Below are positions 9,413 through 17,805 of a stretch of DNA of 64,000 nucleotides, one piece after another. The DNA is from Aquimarina aggregata. Its GTDB lineage: Bacteria > Bacteroidota > Bacteroidia > Flavobacteriales > Flavobacteriaceae. The translations under genes and the position numbers were made by a program. The stretch covers positions 124,001 to 188,000 of the forward strand of contig NZ_LQRT01000058.1 in assembly GCF_001632745.1 (NCBI RefSeq). Reading direction: 5' to 3'. The stretch's first letter is position 1; every line of letters starts with the position of its first letter. The notes beneath the pieces are model-generated. The model ran no database searches and was not told the origin of the DNA. It was given only the letters and a program-made list of their open reading frames with translations.

Positions 9413-11224
9413 ATGAAATTGATTAAAAAAATAATAGTACTAGTAACGATAGCGATATTAATTTCTTGTCAAGAAAAATCAAAAAGTAAAGAGCAACCAG
9501 CAGTACCAGACAGCAAACCTAACATTATTTTGATCGTCACAGATGATCAAGGATATGGCGATATAGGGGTTCATGGTAATTCAATTATCAAAACTCCTAA
9601 TCTTGATAAATTTGCTAAAGAATCTTTAGAACTTACAAATTTTCATGTAGGAACAACATGTACTCCTACAAGAGCAGGTATTATGACTGGTAGAAATGCA
9701 AACCGAAATAATGCTTGGCACACTATAGCAGGTTGTTCTATTCTATTGGAAGATGAAGAGACTATTGCTGAGGTATTTGCTCGAAACGGATATCAAACCG
9801 CTATGTTTGGTAAATGGCATTTGGGAGATAATAAACCCTTTAGACCTCAAGATCGAGGATTTCAAGAAGTTTTATATAATGGTGGAGGAGGAGTTGGTCA
9901 AACTCCTGATTATTGGGGGAATGATTATTTTGATGATACCTATTTTAGAAATGGAACTCCAGAAAAATTTGAGGGGTACTGTACAGATATTTGGTTTGAT
10001 GAAGCTATTAAATACGTTGAAAAAAGTAAGGATAAACCATTTTTTATGTATTTAGCAACTAATGCTGCTCACGGACCATTTAATGTTCCAAAAGAATATG
10101 CAGATGCATACAAAGACGCAGAATTAAACGATATGCAAAAACGTTTCTATGGAATGATCACAAACATAGATGATAATTTTGCAAAACTCACAAATTACTT
10201 AGAAAAAGAGGGTCTTGCAGAGAATACAATATTAATTTATACTACTGATAACGGAACAGCAAATGGTATTAATTATAATAAGAAAACAAAAGAAACTAGA
10301 GGGTATAACGCAGGCTTAAGAGGTACCAAAGGTAGTCATTATGATGGAGGACATAGAGTACCATTTTTTATACGTTGGCCTAAAGGAAATTTACTTAAAA
10401 AAGCAGAGATTAATGAATTAGTAGCCCATGTGGATTTATTACCAACATTAACAGAATTATCAGGAATATCATATACTTCTAAAAAAGAGTTAGATGGTGT
10501 AAGTGTAGTGTCATTATTAGAAGGAGAAGAAAAAGCTTTGGATAGAATGCTTGTTGTAGATACACAACGTAAGCAATGGCCAGAAAAAGGAAGAAACCCT
10601 TGTGTAATGTCAACAAAATGGCGTTTAGTAAATGGAAGTGAATTGTACGATTTCACAAAAGACCCAGGACAAAAAGAAAATTTAGCAGATCAATATCCTG
10701 AACAAGTGAAAAAAATGCAAACCTTCTATGATACTTGGTGGAAGAATATACAGTCAGATATAAGGTATGCCCAAATCCCTATCGGCGGAGAAGCAAAAAC
10801 ATCAGTTCGGTTAACAATACATGATTTACATACTGAAGAAAATTTACCGTGGCATGAAGGACAAATTAGAGATGGCAAATTTCACCCAGAAGGATATTAT
10901 ACTATTAAAGTAGTAGAAAGTGGTAATTATCAGTTTAGTTTAAGAAGATATCCAGAAGAATCTGGACTAGCAATTTCTCAAGAAATTGAATCTATTGCAT
11001 CAACTTCATTTCAAGATGGACAACCAGTAGGTAAAGGGCTTGAAGTGTTAAAGGCAATCGTAACCATTGGTGATCTAGATCTTACTGCAGATGTTAATTC
11101 TGATGCCGCCTTTGCATCACTAAATGGGTATTTAGAAAAAGGAGAGTATAAGTTAAGTTGTAATTTTTTAAATAGCAAAGGCGAGAGATTTTCTGCCTAT
11201 TATACCTCAATCCAGAAATTATAA
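9413..11224 (+). CDS. Sulfatase, Cys-type S1 family, lipoprotein
   Basis: The 603-residue protein is a formylglycine-dependent sulfatase. After a lipoprotein signal (residues 1-19, ILISC) comes the metal-binding start NIILIVTDDQGYGD, then the modification motif with C83 in CTPTRAGIMTGR, which fits C-x-P-x-R. Further family signatures are GKWHLG, the TTDNG metal site near residue 285 and GLRGTKGSHYDGGHRVP. After the core (about residue 490) an extra 110-residue beta-rich domain follows, seen in some S1 subfamilies. It would remove sulfate esters from polysaccharide fragments outside the cytoplasm. Activation needs a formylglycine-generating enzyme, which is not in the window. The next sulfatase starts 10 bases after this stop, so the two are almost certainly cotranscribed. 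Confidence 0.92.
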   Translation: MKLIKKIIVLVTIAILISCQEKSKSKEQPAVPDSKPNIILIVTDDQGYGDIGVHGNSIIKTPNLDKFAKESLELTNFHVGTTCTPTRAGIMTGRNANRNNAWHTIAGCSILLEDEETIAEVFARNGYQTAMFGKWHLGDNKPFRPQDRGFQEVLYNGGGGVGQTPDYWGNDYFDDTYFRNGTPEKFEGYCTDIWFDEAIKYVEKSKDKPFFMYLATNAAHGPFNVPKEYADAYKDAELNDMQKRFYGMITNIDDNFAKLTNYLEKEGLAENTILIYTTDNGTANGINYNKKTKETRGYNAGLRGTKGSHYDGGHRVPFFIRWPKGNLLKKAEINELVAHVDLLPTLTELSGISYTSKKELDGVSVVSLLEGEEKALDRMLVVDTQRKQWPEKGRNPCVMSTKWRLVNGSELYDFTKDPGQKENLADQYPEQVKKMQTFYDTWWKNIQSDIRYAQIPIGGEAKTSVRLTIHDLHTEENLPWHEGQIRDGKFHPEGYYTIKVVESGNYQFSLRRYPEESGLAISQEIESIASTSFQDGQPVGKGLEVLKAIVTIGDLDLTADVNSDAAFASLNGYLEKGEYKLSCNFLNSKGERFSAYYTSIQKL

Positions 11225-11233
11225 AATACCATC

Positions 11234-12736
11234 ATGAATAAGTTAGTTATGTTGTTGCTATTAGTTTTTATGATAGGATGTTCTACGCCTACTAAAACTA
11301 CTTCAGTTAAACCAAATATAGTATTTATTTTTGCCGATGATCTTACGTATTCAGCGATAAATGCATTAGGAAATAATGAAATCCATACACCAAATCTTAA
11401 TAGGTTAGTAGAAGATGGTACAACCTTTACGCATGCCTATAATATGGGAGCTTGGAATGGGGCTGTTTGTGCAGCCTCCAGAGCTATGATTATTTCTGGA
11501 AGAAGTGTATGGAATGTGAATCAGTTTCGTGAAAACTGGAAGCAGGGACGCGATATCGATAAAACTTGGGGAAAATTAATGGAAGCTCAAGGATATACAA
11601 CTTATATGACAGGTAAATGGCATGTTGATGCTAAAGCAAATAGTGTTTTTCAAAATGTAACACATATACGACCAGGAATGCCCGGTGATGCTTGGGATCA
11701 TTTCAAAATGGTAGAACGTTTTGAAAATATAAAAGGAACAGACACATTACCAAAAGATATTATGCCAATAGGATATAATCGCCCTATTAGCAAAAATGAT
11801 ACGACTTGGTCTCCAACTGATCCAAAATTTGGTGGATACTGGGAAGGTGGAAAACATTGGAGTGAAGTATTAAAAGACGATGCTCTTGCATTTGTACAAA
11901 AAGCAAAGAAAAGTGAAGATCCATTCTTTATGTATTTAGCATTTAATGCTCCTCATGATCCAAGACAGGCTCCACAAAAATATATCGATAAATACCCTTT
12001 AGAGAGTATTAGTCTTCCAGAGAGCTGGTTATCAGAATATCCATTTAAAGATGGGACAGGTAATGGACAAGATCTTAGAGATGAGGCTTTAGCTCCGTTT
12101 CCAAGAACACCTTATGCTACCAAAAAACATATACAAGAATATTATGCCTTAATAACGCATATGGATGATCAGATAGGTGAAATTCTAAATGCTCTTGAAG
12201 GAACTGGAAAAATGGACAACACCTATATTATATTTACTGCGGATCATGGTTTGGCTATGGGTAGACATGGACTGATAGGAAAGCAAAGTCTTTTAGATCA
12301 TAGTATCCGAGCTCCTTTTATGATTACCGGTCCAGATATACCTAAAGGTAAAAAAATAGCAGAAGATATTTATTTACAAGACGCAATGGCAACAAGTATT
12401 ACTTTGGCTGGAGCAGAAAAACCAGATTATGTAGAGTTTAATAGTATACTTGACATGATACATAAAAAGGAAAAAAGCCCTTATGAAGCTATTTATGGGG
12501 GATACATTGACTTACAACGCATGATCAGAAAAGATGGATATAAACTAATCGTTTATCCTAAAATTGATAAAATACTTTTGTATGATATGAATGAAGATCC
12601 TGAGGAGATGAGTGATTTAGCATCAAATCCTGAGTTTAAAACAAAAATAGATGAATTGTTTAAAGAGCTTATAGCAATACAGAAGCAAAAAAATGACCCA
12701 TTAGATTTAAATGAATTCTATCAAAAAGTACAATAA
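11234..12736 (+). CDS. Sulfatase, Cys-type S1 family, lipoprotein (second of pair)
   Basis: This 500-residue sulfatase has a lipoprotein signal (FMIGC, about residue 16), the metal motif NIVFIFADDLTYSAINALG, and C79 in CAASRAMIISGRS, which fits the C-x-A-x-R form of the modification motif. TGKWH, the TADHG metal site (about residue 335) and GKQSLLDHSIRAP are present. It lacks the extra C-terminal domain of its upstream partner and is clearly a different S1 subfamily, so the pair probably removes different sulfate groups from one polysaccharide. Spacing of 9 bases to the upstream gene indicates one operon. It ends 31 bases before the convergent LytTR regulator gene; no clear terminator lies between them. 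Confidence 0.92.
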   Translation: MNKLVMLLLLVFMIGCSTPTKTTSVKPNIVFIFADDLTYSAINALGNNEIHTPNLNRLVEDGTTFTHAYNMGAWNGAVCAASRAMIISGRSVWNVNQFRENWKQGRDIDKTWGKLMEAQGYTTYMTGKWHVDAKANSVFQNVTHIRPGMPGDAWDHFKMVERFENIKGTDTLPKDIMPIGYNRPISKNDTTWSPTDPKFGGYWEGGKHWSEVLKDDALAFVQKAKKSEDPFFMYLAFNAPHDPRQAPQKYIDKYPLESISLPESWLSEYPFKDGTGNGQDLRDEALAPFPRTPYATKKHIQEYYALITHMDDQIGEILNALEGTGKMDNTYIIFTADHGLAMGRHGLIGKQSLLDHSIRAPFMITGPDIPKGKKIAEDIYLQDAMATSITLAGAEKPDYVEFNSILDMIHKKEKSPYEAIYGGYIDLQRMIRKDGYKLIVYPKIDKILLYDMNEDPEEMSDLASNPEFKTKIDELFKELIAIQKQKNDPLDLNEFYQKVQ

Positions 12737-12767
12737 TAATGTGATAGAGTATCTTTTGTAATATGTG

Positions 12768-13538
12768 TTAAATAGTATGAAATAATTTAAAAACATCTTT
12801 TCTATGGGCTTTGCTTACAGGAATTTTTTTCTCTCCAAGAAAAAGCATATTTCCTTCAAAACCATTAACTAGATCAATATTTACAACATAACTTCTATGG
12901 GTACGTAAAAATTGATTAGAAGGTAATTCTGCTTCAATTTTTTTTAATACCATTGAGTACATAAATCGGCCAGATTTAGCATGTACAGTACAATAATTAC
13001 TATCTGCTTTTAAAAAATATATATCCTTAAAAGGTACCCGTTCAAAATGATGATCTTTTTTTAAAAATATGCTGTCTTTGATTTGCAATACTTGATTATC
13101 AGGAGCATTAAAATTTCTACTTTTAAGGAGTTCTTTTTCTGGTGTTTTTTTGGAAAAATTTAATAATGCTAATTCTATTGCAGTACTTACTTGTTTGTCA
13201 TTAAATGGTTTAAGGATGTATGCATAAGGGTAAACACCCTTTGCTCGCTCAATTAATTGATTGTCTGAATGCGAAGTAAGAAAAATAAAGGGTATATTAT
13301 ATTTAGCATTAATTAGCCCAGCTAATTCAATACCATCAAGATTTCCTTTTAATATAATATCGATTAATATAATGTCTACATCTGGATTCTCAGCAATTAG
13401 TTTTAAGGCCTTGATTGCAGTAGGGGCGGTACCTATTACTTCATATTCAATGGCCGTTAGTCTATTAGAAATATCCTGAGCTAATAAAATCTCATCTTCC
13501 ACGATTAATATTTTAACTTTTGGAATTGGGGTAATCAT
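12768..13538 (-). CDS. LytTR-family response regulator
   Basis: The 256-residue protein has an N-terminal receiver domain (about residues 8-125) with an acidic pocket (EDE at about 16-18), the phospho-acceptor D60 in ILIDIILKG, and the conserved T and K (TSH, LKPF). A LytTR DNA-binding domain fills residues about 155-255 (RVPFKDIYFLKADSNYCTVH, LRTHRSYVVN). It lies 24 bases downstream of a HisKA_2 kinase gene in the same direction and is surely its partner. LytTR regulators bind direct repeats upstream of targets; I could not identify such sites. Targets are unknown, though the small protein heading the operon is a natural candidate. Confidence 0.93.
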   Translation of the reverse strand: MITPIPKVKILIVEDEILLAQDISNRLTAIEYEVIGTAPTAIKALKLIAENPDVDIILIDIILKGNLDGIELAGLINAKYNIPFIFLTSHSDNQLIERAKGVYPYAYILKPFNDKQVSTAIELALLNFSKKTPEKELLKSRNFNAPDNQVLQIKDSIFLKKDHHFERVPFKDIYFLKADSNYCTVHAKSGRFMYSMVLKKIEAELPSNQFLRTHRSYVVNIDLVNGFEGNMLFLGEKKIPVSKAHRKDVFKLFHTI

Positions 13539-13562
13539 AATATTCTAGGGTATATAATAAAA

Positions 13563-15359
13563 TTACGTTATTTTAAGGTTGATATCCCAATGCGTTCCCT
13601 TACTATCTTTTAGTTTTATTTCCCCTTCTAATTGCTCAACTAAAGAAGTGATAAGTTTAATCCCAAAAGAATTGTTTTCTCTACTTTTTTGAATATCAAA
13701 ACCTATTCCATTATCTATTATTTGGATATGTAAATAATCTTCAAAGTCTTTTAATACTATTACCTTAAGTGTCGGATGTTTTATTTTTTTATAGGCGTAT
13801 TTGAGTGAATTCGTAACCAGTTCATTAATAATTAAGGCTAATGGGATAGCTACATCTATATGAATTCCAATGTTAGTAATATCAAAATAAGGGTTAAACT
13901 TGGCATCATATCCATGAAAAAGCCCTAATACCAATTCTTCTAAATATTCTTTCATCATGATTTTAGTATCTACACCTTCCTGATATAATTTCCTATGTAC
14001 AAGTGATAGCGCTTCTACTCTATACTTTCCAGAAACAATAGCATCTTTTGCTGGGTGCCCTGTAAGTTCATGACTTTGAAGATTAAGTAAGCTCGAAATC
14101 ATCTGTAAATTGTTTTTTACACGATGATTCAATTCTCTTAACAACAATGCTTTTTCTTGTTCTCGTTTGGTAATAATTTCCTTTTGATCAGATAAAATAA
14201 TATTAGTTTTTTTGATCTTTTTATTAATGCGATAGAGCAGGTATACAAAAAGAAATAATGCTATTATTCCTACAATTAATGAGACAACAGCGAATTTCTG
14301 ATTCGTATTGATAGTATTAAGCAGTGCTATTTTAGATTCTCGCTTGTCAATTTCATAACTCGACTTTAATTGTTCTATTTTTTGAATGTTCTCCTTGTTA
14401 ACAAGACTATCCTGATAGGTTTGAAACATTTTCTGATACAGTAGTGCTTTTTCATATACTTGTTTTTCTTCATAAAAAGAACGAAGTATCGCACTGAAAT
14501 CTCTAATTTGTTCTTTTAATCCCGCTTCTTCGGCCATTGTTATAGCTTCCAGATATTTTTTTTCCGCAAGTATAGGCTTCTTCTGTTTGCTATAGATTTC
14601 TCCTAACTCGGCCAAATATATTGATGTAGAGTATAAGTCACCTAATTTCTCAAGAGTAAGAATAGCTGTATCTAAGCTTTTTTTTGCAATACCAAATTTA
14701 TTTTGGGCTGCATATACCATACCTAAGTTGCCAAGAGAATACCCAGAAATCAATTCATTTTTTACCTGATCATTAAGTTTTATTGCTTTTTGAAAACAAG
14801 TAGTAGCGCTATCTAAGTGCCCCGCCAATCGGTATGCTTCTCCAAGATTAAGGGTTGCAATAGTATAATTGCTTAAATTGTCAGAATTGTTATAGATACT
14901 CAAAGATTTCTTCAAATATAGAATAGCCAATTTATACTCTTTATCACTAATATAATTACTGGCCAATTGTGCATAACTGGCGGATTGATGTTCTATTAAT
15001 TTTAAGGATTCATAGATTTTTAATGCCTCTAAAGAGGCTTCAAATGATTTGCTGTTATTTCCTAACCTCCTTTCGACATGACTAATCTCTTCCAGAGCAT
15101 TTCCTTGTAGTAAAGGGTCTTTTATTTCTGTGGCAATTTTTAAAGATTGTTGAGCTAAAAATAATGCTGTATCTAAATCTTGATGATTAAAAGCGAGTAA
15201 GCTTAAGCTTTTTGATCGTTCTTTTTTTGATAAGGTATTTGTCTTTAAAATAGCAATAAGACTATCAACAACTTTTGTAGTTTGAGAAAAAGATGTATTG
15301 AAAACCAGAAATAAAGCTAGAAATAAAATTTGGTCAATTTTAATATGATTTTCGCTCAT
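13563..15359 (-). CDS. TPR-containing sensor histidine kinase (HisKA_2 type)
   Basis: The 598-residue kinase has a signal sequence or first membrane helix (ILFLALFLVFNTSFSQ), six or more tetratricopeptide repeats (about residues 45-330) placed in the periplasm, a membrane helix (about 352-373, VVSLIVGIIALFLFVYLLY), a coiled linker, and a HisKA_2 domain with H412 in LNHRVKNNLQMISSLL. The HATPase follows (IPLALIINELVTNSLKYAY, DNGIGFD, SFGIKLITSLVEQLEGEI). The ligand is unknown. The gene starts 7 bases after the stop of the 184-residue small protein, so expression is probably translationally coupled; the LytTR partner follows. A degraded copy of its first 50 or so codons lies at 16085-16229. Confidence 0.93.
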   Translation of the reverse strand: MSENHIKIDQILFLALFLVFNTSFSQTTKVVDSLIAILKTNTLSKKERSKSLSLLAFNHQDLDTALFLAQQSLKIATEIKDPLLQGNALEEISHVERRLGNNSKSFEASLEALKIYESLKLIEHQSASYAQLASNYISDKEYKLAILYLKKSLSIYNNSDNLSNYTIATLNLGEAYRLAGHLDSATTCFQKAIKLNDQVKNELISGYSLGNLGMVYAAQNKFGIAKKSLDTAILTLEKLGDLYSTSIYLAELGEIYSKQKKPILAEKKYLEAITMAEEAGLKEQIRDFSAILRSFYEEKQVYEKALLYQKMFQTYQDSLVNKENIQKIEQLKSSYEIDKRESKIALLNTINTNQKFAVVSLIVGIIALFLFVYLLYRINKKIKKTNIILSDQKEIITKREQEKALLLRELNHRVKNNLQMISSLLNLQSHELTGHPAKDAIVSGKYRVEALSLVHRKLYQEGVDTKIMMKEYLEELVLGLFHGYDAKFNPYFDITNIGIHIDVAIPLALIINELVTNSLKYAYKKIKHPTLKVIVLKDFEDYLHIQIIDNGIGFDIQKSRENNSFGIKLITSLVEQLEGEIKLKDSKGTHWDINLKIT

Positions 15360-15366
15360 TCTAAAA

Positions 15367-15921
15367 TCACGTACTAGAACTAATTTTCATTAAAGGATCG
15401 ATACTGAAAAAGAATTCCTTATCATTTTTGGTATAAGAAAACAAAATTGTATACAGTAAATCATACTCTTCAGTAATACTATCATTAACAGTTAATGGGA
15501 TAGTACAAACAATAGGATTACTAGATGAAGTAGAACTTCCAGGGGTTACAAAAAGAGAATTATCAGGAGCTTGAGTATATTGGGACCCTGAAGTATTCTC
15601 GAAAACTGAACTCCAAGGTATATTAGGATTACTTGATTTGCTACCATTTTGAATTTTTATGTAATAGAGGTTAATTGTTTCACCATTGCTACTGTAAAGT
15701 TGTAATGTTATATTAAATATATCACCAGGACAAAACTGAGGTATACCAGTAATATTTCGATCTACAATACTATCTATAGCTATAGGAGAAGACATTGTGC
15801 CTATTTTAGTATTAAAATGATTCAAAGCCCTATTCATTGATTGCGTGTAAAGAGCAAATATTATGTCTGTAGGACTTGTGGGATTAATAGTGTCGGGTGT
15901 TATGGTCATTAGATTTTCCAT
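15367..15921 (-). CDS. Small protein of unknown function, copy A (tentatively PixA/AidA-like)
   Basis: I do not firmly recognise this 184-residue protein. It has no signal peptide or membrane helix and looks beta-rich. It is a clear paralogue of 16237-16776: both open with MEN-MT--PD-IN, share D/E-rich PDNSL-A/V-PG/H blocks and end in FFFSIDPLMKISSST. The closing pattern (a 'Y.l.ysilfsyt...FFFSIDPLMKI' segment) loosely recalls the C-terminus of the PixA/AidA inclusion-body family, which ends in an aromatic-x-DP-x-x-x-I motif; that is a weak similarity and only inference. It heads an operon with the sensor kinase (7-base gap) and the LytTR regulator, so it may be the product controlled by, or sensed with, that pair. 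Its closeness to a toxin island may be meaningful. Confidence 0.6.
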   Translation of the reverse strand: MENLMTITPDTINPTSPTDIIFALYTQSMNRALNHFNTKIGTMSSPIAIDSIVDRNITGIPQFCPGDIFNITLQLYSSNGETINLYYIKIQNGSKSSNPNIPWSSVFENTSGSQYTQAPDNSLFVTPGSSTSSSNPIVCTIPLTVNDSITEEYDLLYTILFSYTKNDKEFFFSIDPLMKISSST

Positions 15922-15944
15922 GATGTATGAGGTTTAAGAGTTTA

Positions 15945-15972
15945 AAACTCCTATTGTTATAATAAAGGAGTT
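15945..15972 (-). promoter_or_regulatory. Leader hairpin upstream of small protein copy A
   Basis: AACTCCT (15946-15952) pairs with AGGAGTT (15965-15971) in the 5' leader of the minus-strand gene that starts at 15921. Further upstream, about 15990-16050 is similar to about 16860-16920 in front of copy B (both contain TATAAAGTTTTC followed by ATTTCTTTAA-like sequence), showing that the promoter region was duplicated along with the gene. Function of the hairpin is unproven. Confidence 0.3.
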
Positions 15973-16084
15973 AGACTTGTTAGAGTAAATGTAAGATATT
16001 AACATTTATCATATATCCATATAAAGTTTTCTTAATTTCTTTAAATATAGTAGTGTTTATAGTTAATTATCTATTGTATAGATG

Positions 16085-16229
16085 TTTAGGGTTTTTGACT
16101 GTTTTGTTGTAGTAATCTCTTCGGTTTTAAAACGATAATAAGACTTTTGAAAAATTTTATGGTTCAAGAAAAAGATATATTAAAAATTAGAAATAGAGAT
16201 AGAAATAAAACTTGTTTAATTTTATTTAT
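16085..16229 (-). pseudogene. Remnant of the histidine kinase 5' end (duplicated, dead)
   Basis: Read on the minus strand, this stretch aligns by eye with the first 50 or so codons of the kinase gene at 15359: blocks such as TTTTATTTCTA, ATATCTTTTTCT and AGTCTTATT recur in the same order and spacing. The position equivalent to the kinase start codon (16229-16227, exactly 10 bases past the stop of copy B, as in the intact unit) reads ATA instead of ATG, a short deletion follows it, and TGA interrupts the frame where the live gene reads TCTCAAAC. It shows that the unit small protein plus kinase was tandemly duplicated and the second kinase copy was then lost. The 3' limit is approximate. Confidence 0.72.
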
Positions 16230-16236
16230 TCTAAGA

Positions 16237-16776
16237 TCAAGTACTAGAACTAATTTTCATCAAGGGATCAATACTGAAAAAGAATTTAGCATTGTTTTGG
16301 AGAGTATATGAAAACAAAATAGTGTAATATAAATTATATTCTTCGTCCCCAATATTATCCTGAACAGTTAACGAAACGGTATTTTTGTGTGATGTATGAG
16401 GAGCAGCATAAAGTGAATTATCAGGAGGTATAGTAATTGATTCGTCAGATGATACGTTTTTAAAAACGGAGGACCATTGAATGGAATTATCTCTTCCAGA
16501 TTTAGTTACATTTTGAAAACATACATAACAGAGTTGAATCGATTCTTCTTTCGGTTCCAAAACGAACGTAATCTCGTGATTAGGGGTGAATTTTGGGATG
16601 CCTATTATGTTCGGGATTAACAATCCATCTGTAGGCAGAGGTTCATCCATTGTTCCTTTAGTGGTCTTAAAATCAGTAACAACTTTTTTTAATGTTTCAG
16701 AACGAAGAACAAATATTAATTGTTGGGGGTTAGTAAGGTTAATAGGGTCTGGTTTTTTTGTCATTATATTTTCCAT
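16237..16776 (-). CDS. Small protein of unknown function, copy B (paralogue of 15367-15921)
   Basis: This 179-residue protein is the tandem paralogue of the 184-residue protein at 15367-15921. Shared parts include the start (MEN-MT-KPDPINLTNPQQLIF versus the sister's TPDTINPTSPTDIIF), the middle block SIQWSSVFKNVSS / NIPWSSVFENTSG, a PPDNSLYAAP block and the identical end FFFSIDPLMKISSST. Even the 3' nucleotides are close to identical, so the duplication is fairly recent, yet the centres have diverged (for example a KPNHEITFVLEPKEE stretch here). No secretion signal or membrane helix is visible. The kinase gene that should follow survives only as a fragment, so this copy is now cut off from its signalling partner. 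A weak PixA/AidA-like C-terminal pattern is noted but not relied on. Confidence 0.6.
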   Translation of the reverse strand: MENIMTKKPDPINLTNPQQLIFVLRSETLKKVVTDFKTTKGTMDEPLPTDGLLIPNIIGIPKFTPNHEITFVLEPKEESIQLCYVCFQNVTKSGRDNSIQWSSVFKNVSSDESITIPPDNSLYAAPHTSHKNTVSLTVQDNIGDEEYNLYYTILFSYTLQNNAKFFFSIDPLMKISSST

Positions 16777-17152
16777 GATATGTATAGATTTTAAGAGGTT
16801 GAAAAGACGTAGTACTATTTTATGAAAATTTGGTTTGGTCGATTAGCCAAAGTATAATGTATTAATATTTATTAGTATAGAGTTATAAAGTTTTCATAAT
16901 TTCTTTAAGATTTGTTTAACCTGTATGATGCTGTAAATCTTAATGAGAACATTCTAATACATAATCGGTCTTAAATCCCTTACTAATATAGATTTTTACT
17001 ACACACCGTACATACTGGTTACGTTTTTCATTCTTAGGTTTTTATATATCATACATTTAAAGTAAAAATGAAAAACCCTTTACTCATTTATTAGTGATAT
17101 ACACTCAAGATAGTAGCCCATTCACTCATTACTTTTCTTTTTAGGGTGATAA
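16777..17152. other. Divergent intergenic region with duplicated promoter-proximal sequence
   Basis: These 376 bases separate the minus-strand small protein from the plus-strand toxin island. About 16860-16920 resembles the leader of copy A (about 15990-16050), so it probably holds the promoter of copy B. The rest should hold the promoter of the toxin island, but I could not pick out a convincing TTG / TAnnTTTG pair. No gene is apparent. Confidence 0.4.
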
Positions 17153-17662
17153 TTGAACAAATTTGAACCATTGTTAGAAAGCAATTTCAGAATAATGTAT
17201 TCAAAAAATCAAAATAGTATGGCACAGAAAGAGATAAAAAAAGATGTTAGTTTTGAAGGACTTAATAAGTTTCTTAGGCAAAATAAAAAGGTCGATTGGC
17301 AAACAATAAACCTAGTTGATAAAAAAGTAAACGACACCCTTAATTGGAAGGGTTTAGAAGATAATCAAGAAGATGTATTAAAAAAAGTAAAAGGATATCA
17401 ACGAATGGTGAGATTATTGGGGGAGGATAATCCCAAAATCATAAAAGCTTTATTAAAAAATAATATTCATTCTGCGGTCCAAATTGCAGCAATGACTCAA
17501 AAAGGCTTTATAGAAAAGAGCACCAAGATTTTTAAAAATGATGATGAGTATATCATCGAGTTACATAAAAAAGCTACAGCTATCAGAAGTAAACTGTTAC
17601 TGCGTTATGTAGAATATACCCAAAACAGAGAACCACATACGACGCAGGTAAAAACGTTGTAG
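17153..17662 (+). CDS. Stand-alone TcA N-terminal-like helical protein
   Basis: The 169-residue frame opens at a TTG (17153); ATG codons at 17195 and 17219 (giving MAQKEIKKD) are equally plausible starts, as flavobacteria do not depend on a strong ribosome-binding site. The product is helical. Its second half (residues about 105-160: LLKNNIHSAVQIAAMTQ, GFIEKSTKIF, LHKKATAIRSKLLLRY) follows the pattern 'L...gi.sA.qIa.m....F.......d.....ia..A..i' found in the N-terminal part of large TcA/neuraminidase-like Tc toxin proteins, before the 'YSPAAYLADLL' segment. That segment begins the giant TcA gene 144 bases downstream, in another frame. I infer a split-off N-terminal module of the toxin or a small partner protein. 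The domain match is from memory of the family, so confidence is moderate. Confidence 0.55.
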   Translation: MNKFEPLLESNFRIMYSKNQNSMAQKEIKKDVSFEGLNKFLRQNKKVDWQTINLVDKKVNDTLNWKGLEDNQEDVLKKVKGYQRMVRLLGEDNPKIIKALLKNNIHSAVQIAAMTQKGFIEKSTKIFKNDDEYIIELHKKATAIRSKLLLRYVEYTQNREPHTTQVKTL

Positions 17663-17756
17663 TATCCACAAATAAAATAGACAACTCATATTTTGATGGT
17701 TGACTAATACAATAATTCCAAAAAATATTTAGGTCAATAGCATTCCCCTTTTTAGG

Positions 17757-17775
17757 AAGGGACAGAATCCCTTTT
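17757..17775 (+). terminator. Weak hairpin with T tract in front of the TcA gene
   Basis: AAGGGA (17757-17762), a CAGAA loop and TCCCTT followed by TT (17768-17775) form a short terminator-like hairpin 30 bases before the TcA start at 17806. It could act as a partial terminator or attenuator between the 169-residue gene and TcA. The stem is only 6 bp. Confidence 0.4.
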
Positions 17776-17805
17776 GTCCAATTTAATCACAAAAAAATAC
17801 ATAAA

